From: Candidatus Pacearchaeota archaeon
Lineage (GTDB): Archaea; Nanoarchaeota; Nanoarchaeia; Pacearchaeales; GW2011-AR1
Assembly (NCBI GenBank): GCA_002686195.1
Contig: NZAS01000187.1
Span: 1-9,328, forward strand
Direction of reading: 5' to 3'
DNA: 9,328 nucleotides
The notes below the pieces were generated by a model, which was not told where the DNA came from, made no database searches, and was given only the letters and a program-made list of their open reading frames with translations. A program made the position numbers and the translations under genes. This document shows positions 5,851-9,328 of this stretch, piece after piece. The first letter of the stretch is position 1. The number at the start of each line of letters is the position of its first letter.

Positions 5851-6039
5851 TTATTTCTTTTTGTTCCAACCGTTAATCTTATCAACTATGGCCTGTACCT
5901 CTTTAGAGTCCATTCCTATAATTAGTTTCTGTAGTACGGCCTCTTTCAATCCTGGTATACCGTGAGCTAATGCCTCTATCTGAGCTATAGTCACCTCTGA
6001 TGTTATACCACATATTGCTTTATTTTCGTAATGTTCCAT
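5851..6039 (-). CDS. Hypothetical 62-aa helical protein
   Basis: After a short polar N-terminus (MEHYENKAICG), the chain forms three predicted helices: VTIAQIEALAHG, LKEAVLQKLIIG and KEVQAIVDKIN, ending in a Lys-rich tail (WNKKK). Small helical bundles of this kind are often protein-binding modules, but no family is recognised. The gene lies between the 76-aa and nuclease-like genes in one tightly packed unit, with the AGAT-ATG start context. Confidence 0.82.
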   Translation of the reverse strand: MEHYENKAICGITSEVTIAQIEALAHGIPGLKEAVLQKLIIGMDSKEVQAIVDKINGWNKKK

Positions 6040-6052
6040 ATCTTATATTGTT

Positions 6053-6283
6053 TTACTTAATGTATTTAACTCGACGTGTATTAACCCCCGGGTTATTTTT
6101 CTGGCCACCTATATGGACGTGCACTAAGCGCAGGCCCGAAAAGTCAATTTTTGCCGGTGAACAAACAATTAGGCAAAGACCCAGGAGCACGATTCCTATC
6201 AAATTGCTTTGATTGGTCTTATGGCTCCTGGGCACTATTGCACCACTGTATGTCGCTATATCCACTATATTCGCTATAGGCAT
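6053..6283 (-). CDS. Hypothetical 76-aa protein with one hydrophobic segment
   Basis: I place the start at the ATG at 6283, one base after the MoxR TAA (TAATATG), rather than at 6307, which would overlap MoxR by 23 bp. The same TAATATG junction occurs at 9196. Residues about 28-41 (LIGIVLLGLCLIVC) are a short membrane segment or, with Cys41, a poor lipobox; the polar N-terminus before it is too long for a normal signal peptide. The tail is basic (NTRRVKYIK). Function unknown. The frame is the only open one filling this gap, but codon use is less convincing than in the neighbours. Confidence 0.62.
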   Translation of the reverse strand: MPIANIVDIATYSGAIVPRSHKTNQSNLIGIVLLGLCLIVCSPAKIDFSGLRLVHVHIGGQKNNPGVNTRRVKYIK

Positions 6284-6284
6284 A

Positions 6285-7520
6285 TTATATATTTTGGTCG
6301 GTATCATCCATATCCTCTATATCCTCTGTATTAAATAGGTCCTCATCTGTATTATCCTGTGGGATGTACTTTTGGACGATTTGTTTTATAAACGTACGTT
6401 CGCTATCTATACCACCTGCATTATCAAATAGTGGGTATATACATACTTCACTGGCCTCTGCAAGGGTAAATCCATCATATATTAGGGATACCATCTCTAC
6501 GCTACTACGTGTACTTATATGCGTTGATAATCTAGGCATCTCACTGTTTAGCTCTTTACGTGTATCATTTACGATAGCCGCCACGGATTCAATTTGTTTT
6601 TTATCTACTAACGGGAACAGCATGCTTAGCAAATCTGTTTCCTGCTCCGCGTCTAATACGTCCATTTCCACTGTAATGAACCTGTCTATTAGTGCTCTAT
6701 CCATAACTCTAGTAGCTGTGTACTCATTACCAATATTTGCTGTCGCTACGAAGGTGACACCACTGGCCACTTTAATTGTAGGGGACCCATCGGCTTCATC
6801 TAAACGTAGGTATCTTTGGCCCTCATCTAGCACTGTCATCAATATGTTATGTGCTTCTGGGTGTGCTCTAGACAACTCATCTAATAGTATGATTGCATCT
6901 TCTGTTTGAATTGCTTTAACGAATAGCGCTTCAGAGAAGAAGGTACCATCCGATTTATTGAAGTGTGTATTACCTATTAGGGCAGACCTTGGGTCTTGTG
7001 TGGCGCCTAAGTTAAAATAGAAATGTGGTCTATTTAAGCTATTGGTGAGTGTTTTGGCTGCCATCGTTTTACCACAACCAGCGGGACCGGTCATCATTAT
7101 GTTTTTACCTCTCATTGCACTCCTAACCAAGAACTTCCATTTAATTTCGGATAGGAATAGTTGTTTGGGCTTAAGCGTATCAGAGGTCTCTATAAACTGC
7201 ATTAGCTCCACTTGTTCGTCAGGGAGCGTTATATTTTTTGTATCAACTATCTTCAAGCTGGTCAGTCCTTCCCAATCATCGCCTTTATAGACGTTTGGTC
7301 CGGTTTCGAAAAAGTTAATATCGACTGTACCCATGGTTAGGGTACCATCTTTATCCATAATTTTAATTGCCCTATCGCCTTCTTTGAAAGCTCTTCCTAC
7401 GCGTTCCTTGGATACGCTGTCTTTAGGACACTTAAATTCATTACCTTTGCCATCTACTAGCTTAGTAGGGCCTATAGGTTTTAAGTAAATCTTCTTTGTG
7501 GTGGTGAATTTCTTTGCCAT
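6285..7520 (-). CDS. MoxR-type AAA+ ATPase, 411 aa
   Basis: An N-terminal domain of about 115 residues (beta-rich; function unclear) precedes the AAA+ module. Walker A is GPAGCGKT (145-152), Walker B is AIILLDEL (209-216, Asp214-Glu215), sensor 1 is Asn262 in FVATAN, the arginine finger region is MDRALIDRF (273-281), and a sensor-2-like Arg338 lies in STRSSVEM. The spacing and sequence fit the MoxR branch, which pairs with VWA proteins as a chaperone-like machine (family knowledge); the probable partner is encoded at 597-2720. The last 24 residues are strongly acidic (DEDLFNTEDIEDMDDTD) and could contact basic partners. The gene leads a packed run of small genes and has its own promoter (7578-7608). 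No client is identifiable; roles in host takeover or complex assembly are possible. Confidence 0.96.
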   Translation of the reverse strand: MAKKFTTTKKIYLKPIGPTKLVDGKGNEFKCPKDSVSKERVGRAFKEGDRAIKIMDKDGTLTMGTVDINFFETGPNVYKGDDWEGLTSLKIVDTKNITLPDEQVELMQFIETSDTLKPKQLFLSEIKWKFLVRSAMRGKNIMMTGPAGCGKTMAAKTLTNSLNRPHFYFNLGATQDPRSALIGNTHFNKSDGTFFSEALFVKAIQTEDAIILLDELSRAHPEAHNILMTVLDEGQRYLRLDEADGSPTIKVASGVTFVATANIGNEYTATRVMDRALIDRFITVEMDVLDAEQETDLLSMLFPLVDKKQIESVAAIVNDTRKELNSEMPRLSTHISTRSSVEMVSLIYDGFTLAEASEVCIYPLFDNAGGIDSERTFIKQIVQKYIPQDNTDEDLFNTEDIEDMDDTDQNI

Positions 7521-7554
7521 TCTTATTTTTTATTTAGTTATTAGTTATTGGTTT

Positions 7555-7574
7555 TATGTAATTGTTATTACATA
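7555..7574 (-). promoter_or_regulatory. 5'-leader stem-loop of the MoxR mRNA
   Basis: TATGTAAT and ATTACATA form a perfect 8-bp inverted repeat with a 4-base loop, 4 bp downstream of the promoter core. The predicted transcript would start at or just before this hairpin. Terminal 5' stem-loops commonly protect mRNA from decay. It also resembles an operator, since inverted repeats at a transcription start can bind a repressor as DNA. No ligand-type riboswitch is suggested. Confidence 0.5.
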
Positions 7575-7577
7575 GGT

Positions 7578-7608
7578 AATATAATCAATTCCCTTCAAAC
7601 GGGAAAAT
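7578..7608 (-). promoter_or_regulatory. Phage-type promoter of the MoxR operon (copy B)
   Basis: On the minus strand ATTTTCC (7608-7602) is followed by 10 bp and then GAATTGATTATATT (7591-7578). The match to copy C spans 21 identical bases (7573-7593 versus 7820-7840), far more than chance in this gap. It lies about 60 bp before the MoxR start. It drives MoxR and probably the packed genes down to the tRNA. Confidence 0.68.
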
Positions 7609-7612
7609 CTGG

Positions 7613-7650
7613 GTGAAAAAGTTATTAACAATTTTCACTTAGTTATTAAC
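7613..7650. promoter_or_regulatory. Paired GTTATTAAC boxes upstream of promoter B
   Basis: GTTATTAAC occurs at 7621-7629 and 7642-7650, starting 21 bp apart. The box is a palindrome apart from its central base. The promoter-proximal box sits inside a larger inverted repeat, GTGAAAA (7613-7619) with TTTTCAC (7632-7638). These replace the TGACA-type sites found at the other two copies of this promoter, so MoxR may respond to a different regulator. Because the inverted repeat directly follows the 44-aa gene, it could also act as a weak terminator for that gene, although it lacks a clear U-run after the stem. Confidence 0.55.
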
Positions 7651-7652
7651 AC

Positions 7653-7787
7653 CTATAGTATAGCGTAACCAGGATACATCTCTAAGGCAACTGCTTTAGC
7701 TGCTGATAGGTTAGCGGCTTCTAATACCGATTTTCGCACTATACCAGGAAAGGCAGGGCACGTCAGGTAAACTGTGTATTTGTCCAT
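7653..7787 (-). CDS. Hypothetical 44-aa protein under promoter C
   Basis: The protein begins MDKYTVYLTCPAFPGIVRKS, continues through a helix-like AANLSAAKAVALEM and ends YPGYAIL. Strand-helix-strand is the likely fold. A second in-frame ATG five codons upstream (7800-7802) would add MQINK; its context AACCT-ATG matches that of the VWA gene, so 7802 is a real alternative start. I chose 7787 because the fold appears to begin there. The gene stands alone between two promoters and shares operator sites with the VWA gene, so it may be co-regulated with it. No family recognised. Confidence 0.72.
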   Translation of the reverse strand: MDKYTVYLTCPAFPGIVRKSVLEAANLSAAKAVALEMYPGYAIL

Positions 7788-7824
7788 TTTGTTAATTTGC
7801 ATAGGTTAATCTTTTTATATAGGT

Positions 7825-7855
7825 AATATAATCAATTCCCACGACATAGGAAAAT
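7825..7855 (-). promoter_or_regulatory. Phage-type promoter of the 44-aa gene (copy C)
   Basis: ATTTTCC (7855-7849), 10 bp, then GAATTGATTATATT (7838-7825) on the minus strand. TATGTCG inside the spacer is also shared with copy A, at the same offset. The leader to the first possible ATG (7802) is about 22 nt from the core. Confidence 0.66.
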
Positions 7856-7861
7856 CCGGTG

Positions 7862-7898
7862 TATGACAATGTGGCCAAAAAATATGACAATTTGTCAT
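7862..7898. promoter_or_regulatory. Paired palindromic operator-like sites upstream of promoter C
   Basis: TATGACAATGTGGCCA (7862-7877) and TATGACAATTTGTCAT (7883-7898) start 21 bp apart. The nearer one lies exactly 23 bp from the promoter core, as at the VWA promoter. Here the distal copy is the better palindrome, whereas at copy A it is the proximal one. The arrangement suggests cooperative binding of two dimers on one face of the helix. Confidence 0.65.
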
Positions 7899-7930
7899 TC
7901 CCTCATATGTAATTCGGGCCCCCGAGCCGA

Positions 7931-7981
7931 TAGCCTTGGATTCACAGAGATTACACGGGTTGGTAGCCTTGGTTGCACAGA
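7931..7981. repeat. Imperfect direct repeat, 33-bp spacing
   Basis: TAGCCTTGGATTCACAGA (7931-7948) and TAGCCTTGGTTGCACAGA (7964-7981) match at 16 of 18 positions. The 33-bp period equals about three helical turns, and also 11 codons. One copy lies inside the candidate 31-aa ORF and the other lies after its stop. It could be a binding-site pair or the trace of an old duplication. Confidence 0.6.
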
Positions 7982-8046
7982 TGTGTGATTAAATGGTAGC
8001 ATTCTGGGATTATTTGGTACACAGCCGTGTTGCAGGCTTGCAGCAT
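7951..8046 (-). CDS. Candidate 31-aa ORF in gene-poor region
   Basis: The ORF starts MLQACNTAVYQIIPECYHLI and contains three Cys. Its ATG starts one base after the stop of the 27-aa candidate ORF, a junction typical of the packed genes elsewhere in the window. Against it are the short length, no recognisable fold and a direct repeat at its end. The stretch from 7850 to 8238 contains no stronger gene on either strand. Confidence 0.33.
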   Translation of the reverse strand: MLQACNTAVYQIIPECYHLITHLCNQGYQPV

Positions 8047-8047
8047 T

Positions 8048-8131
8048 TTAATACATGTGTGTATAATTGTACCGCAGAACCGGTGTCAGCCGGGGTGCAG
8101 AAAAAGTGCGACTCACCATCTCACACGCCAT
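8048..8131 (-). CDS. Candidate 27-aa ORF in gene-poor region
   Basis: The peptide begins MACEMVSRTFSAPRL and is basic and polar with no clear fold. Its start overlaps the end of the 23-aa ORF by 19 bp, and its ATG has the context GACCT-ATG, similar to the VWA gene start. Evidence is positional only; this could be non-coding DNA. Confidence 0.27.
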   Translation of the reverse strand: MACEMVSRTFSAPRLTPVLRYNYTHMY

Positions 8132-8184
8132 AGGTCTATAATTATATACCACCGGTTTAATTCATTACCATCTGGGTGTATCAT
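8113..8184 (-). CDS. Candidate 23-aa ORF in gene-poor region
   Basis: The peptide begins MIHPDGNELNRWYIIIDLW. The ATG has the AGAT-ATG context used at 586, 4895, 5847 and 6039, which is the main argument for translation. It lies 54 bp after the stop of the 71-aa gene. Function unknown; it may be a leader peptide or not translated. Confidence 0.3.
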   Translation of the reverse strand: MIHPDGNELNRWYIIIDLWRVRW

Positions 8185-8238
8185 ATCTGTTGGGGGTTTG
8201 GGACACCGTACCGTGTACAGTATACACTCTTTTACCCC

Positions 8239-8454
8239 TTAATATATCGTCGTGTTTAGTTCAACGTGGTCCAGGGGGTGCACTGATATGACAGAATCCG
8301 TCTTGGACCCTGCGCCAGTGAGCACTCTGGCTGTCACGTAACCGTCGTATTCGTGCAGTACCTGTAGTACCCATCCCTTCTTATACACCGAGTACGCGTA
8401 TTCGTCTGGTCGTTCGTTGGTTATCCTTATGAGCTTTATCGCTGATGTCTTCAT
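8239..8454 (-). CDS. Hypothetical 71-aa beta-rich protein
   Basis: After a short basic start (MKTSAIKLIRI), the chain alternates strands and turns: YAYSVYKKGWVLQVLHEYDG, VTARVLTG, SVISVHPLDHVEL. The pattern resembles a small SH3-like or KOW-like barrel, a judgement from pattern only. There is no membrane segment. It uses more G/C-ending codons than the MoxR or VWA genes, in line with the raised G/C of this part of the window. A 66-bp gap separates it from the 36-aa gene upstream. Function unknown. Confidence 0.82.
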   Translation of the reverse strand: MKTSAIKLIRITNERPDEYAYSVYKKGWVLQVLHEYDGYVTARVLTGAGSKTDSVISVHPLDHVELNTTIY

Positions 8455-8520
8455 TTCGTTCTTACTGTTGTATTCCTTCTGAGGTTGAAGGTTATTATTT
8501 CATCCTGTGTTGGGTGAGTT

Positions 8521-8631
8521 TCATTCTTTCATTCTGTCGTCGTAGTCATCCGGCATCACTGGTGCTGTTACTATCTCCCATATGAGCCATATCCACAACA
8601 TGACGAATGCTATTATTGCTATTTTAATCAT
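8521..8631 (-). CDS. Small single-pass membrane protein, 36 aa
   Basis: The peptide is one hydrophobic helix (IAIIAFVMLWIWLIW, residues about 4-18) followed by an acidic tail (PDDYDDRMKE). I place the start at the ATG at 8631, which overlaps the end of the 59-aa gene by 8 bp. The same frame is open further upstream to a GTG at 8715, giving 64 aa, but the extra 28 codons lie wholly inside the better-supported 59-aa gene. Function unknown; likely inner membrane. Confidence 0.68.
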   Translation of the reverse strand: MIKIAIIAFVMLWIWLIWEIVTAPVMPDDYDDRMKE

Positions 8632-8803
8632 GCGTTTCTTTAGTTTTGGATTCTGAATTTGGGTCACCACTGTATCTCTTATGCACGGTGATTGAAGTGC
8701 GGTACGGTTTGCCACACCTGTTCTTCAATCCTTCCTGGTAGTGATGTATCACGTACTGTGCCATTCCATTCTTTGACCTGCTTATCAAAATCTCTTTTTT
8801 CAT
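8624..8803 (-). CDS. Hypothetical 59-aa basic protein
   Basis: It begins MKKEILISRSKNGMAQYVIH and is basic, with Arg/Lys-rich parts and two aromatic stretches (YVIHHY, KPYRTSITVHKRY). The C-terminus (SESKTKETHD) is polar and probably disordered. The ATG follows an A/T-rich leader without Shine-Dalgarno, as elsewhere here, and the 3' end overlaps the 36-aa gene. It may bind nucleic acid given its charge, but no family is recognised. Confidence 0.68.
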   Translation of the reverse strand: MKKEILISRSKNGMAQYVIHHYQEGLKNRCGKPYRTSITVHKRYSGDPNSESKTKETHD

Positions 8804-8841
8804 AATATATTTTTCTTAATTTGTGTTTCTTGTTTGTTTTT

Positions 8842-8910
8842 CTAATGCCTCTCTTCGAGGTAAATTAGACCCATGAATATTATCAATGGTACTGCTATTA
8901 GTGTTTCCAT
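8842..8910 (-). CDS. Candidate membrane micropeptide, 22 aa
   Basis: METLIAVPLIIFMGLIYLEE is nearly all one transmembrane helix with a charged end. The ATG lies 11 bp after the stop of the 59-aa gene at 8921. An overlapping 8-codon ORF (MTKPIWKH) starts in an ATGA overlap with that stop. Support is the hydrophobic pattern and the matching neighbours; the size leaves real doubt. Confidence 0.45.
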   Translation of the reverse strand: METLIAVPLIIFMGLIYLEERH

Positions 8911-8920
8911 ATTGGTTTGG

Positions 8921-9100
8921 TCATTTTGTTTTCTCTTTCTCTTTGGCTTTCTTGTCGCAAATTGAAAGCACGTCTTTTATTAGTTTATGGCTGCCTCCGC
9001 TAAGTCCATAAATATCATGCCTGCTTAAAACGTCTTGTAGCGCTGTTCTTACCCAAACCTTATTGTACTGTGGGTTCCATACCTTTTTTGGTTTTGCCAT
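8921..9100 (-). CDS. Hypothetical 59-aa basic helical protein
   Basis: It starts MAKPKKVWNPQYNKVWVRTA, then forms a helix (LQDVLSRHDIYG), a Gly-Ser turn (LSGGSH), a second helix (KLIKDVLSIC) and a Lys/Glu tail (DKKAKEKEKTK). It is soluble and probably a small DNA- or protein-binding module, though no family is recognised. Its frame is clean, it lies 3 bp after the 30-aa gene, and its stop forms an ATGA. Confidence 0.75.
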   Translation of the reverse strand: MAKPKKVWNPQYNKVWVRTALQDVLSRHDIYGLSGGSHKLIKDVLSICDKKAKEKEKTK

Positions 9101-9103
9101 CTC

Positions 9104-9196
9104 TTAAGCTCCCGTTAGTTGTTGTAATAGAAATGCTACAAGCATTCCTGATCCAAACCAAATCATCGCGGCTTGTATTTTATCGTGTTTGTCCAT
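9104..9196 (-). CDS. Small membrane protein, 30 aa
   Basis: The N-terminus MDKHDKIQAA is polar and residues about 11-24 (MIWFGSGMLVAFLL) form one membrane helix. The start follows the stop of the partial gene in a TAATATG junction, as between MoxR and the 76-aa gene. Function unknown. Confidence 0.6.
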   Translation of the reverse strand: MDKHDKIQAAMIWFGSGMLVAFLLQQLTGA

Positions 9197-9197
9197 A

Positions 9198-9328
9198 TTA
9201 TTCCTTATATGTTATGGTATTAACCCATAATCTTATCATTGAAAGAGCGAATAAACATATTGAATATCCAACATATCCTTCATTTAAAGTAATGGTACCA
9301 AGTATCAACAAATATAATGGTATCTCTA
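9198..9328 (-). CDS. Membrane protein, partial (N-terminus beyond right edge)
   Basis: The only open minus-strand frame at the right edge gives at least 42 residues before TAA. It holds hydrophobic segments EIPLYLLILGTITL and VGYSICLFALSMI, two probable membrane helices separated by a short polar turn (NEGY), and ends IRLWVNTITYKE. Continuation beyond the window is needed for the start. Function unknown. Confidence 0.6.
   Translation of the reverse strand, partial: EIPLYLLILGTITLNEGYVGYSICLFALSMIRLWVNTITYKE

Noticed and set aside
6082..6100. TAACCC-CC-GGGTTA palindrome followed by five T on the plus strand, terminator-like
   Set aside because: The loop is too short unless the stem shrinks to 5 bp, it faces the plus strand where there are no genes, and it lies inside the 76-aa gene.
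7917..7932. Hairpin at CGGGCCCCCGAG
   Set aside because: Only four or five pairs with a very small loop can form and no T-run follows on the transcribed strand.
7553..7990. CRISPR array suggested by repeated elements
   Set aside because: The repeats occur as isolated pairs with different sequences tied to promoters; there is no series of equal repeats with unique spacers.
8027..8242. Plus-strand ORF of 71 aa in the gene-poor region
   Set aside because: Cys/His/Ser-rich composition without fold pattern, wrong strand for this region, and no leader or promoter.
8521..8715. 64-aa GTG-start version of the 36-aa membrane protein
   Set aside because: The added 28 codons lie inside the 59-aa gene in another frame, and a well-placed ATG at 8631 overlaps that gene's end by only 8 bp.

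Overview
The window looks like part of a double-stranded DNA phage (or prophage) genome of a Bacteroidetes host, probably a flavobacterium. This assignment is inferred from several features. All protein genes and the tRNA lie on the minus strand, many genes are very short, and neighbours touch or overlap by a few bases. Gene starts have A/T-rich leaders without Shine-Dalgarno sequences, and one gene encodes a lipoprotein precursor with an acidic Cys-Asp-Lys-Glu start to the mature chain. No capsid, tail, terminase or polymerase gene is present to settle the phage type. The DNA is A/T-rich except for a visibly G/C-richer stretch at about 7.9-8.7 kb.

Layout, read in the direction of transcription (from high to low coordinates). 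(1) 9328-8239: a chain of tiny genes, several encoding single-pass membrane peptides, most too short for a standard ORF search. (2) 8238-7850: a gene-poor stretch with three very small candidate ORFs, a 33-bp-spaced direct repeat and a pair of palindromic operator-like sites. (3) 7838-7653: a promoter and a 44-residue protein. (4) 7650-7521: a second promoter with its own paired boxes and a 5'-leader hairpin. It drives a MoxR-type AAA+ ATPase followed by nine closely packed small genes (6283-3853). These include a PD-(D/E)xK nuclease-like protein and a pair of paralogous helical proteins. (5) tRNA-Ala(UGC) at 3848-3775, a 13-bp tandem repeat, then two genes of unknown function (3737-2870). (6) A third copy of the promoter/operator arrangement (2831-2747) drives a 707-residue protein combining an HExxH metallopeptidase-like domain with a C-terminal VWA/MIDAS domain. 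An 83-residue protein and the lipoprotein follow, the latter running off the left edge.

How the parts fit together: MoxR AAA+ ATPases and VWA proteins are known partners that remodel or activate target proteins. Here the two partners sit about 3.6 kb apart but share a promoter core, ATTTTCC-N10-GAATTGATTATATT. The VWA promoter and the promoter of the 44-aa gene also share paired TATGACAnnnTGTCAT-like palindromes, 21 bp apart and exactly 23 bp from the core. The MoxR promoter instead carries paired GTTATTAAC boxes, also 21 bp apart. Three proteins (83 aa, 164 aa and the middle of the VWA protein) share the short motif ELDxAIKKQKDFVxGK, which suggests a common binding partner. These two observations, a small regulon around a phage MoxR-VWA module and a shared short linear motif, are the most interesting content of the window.
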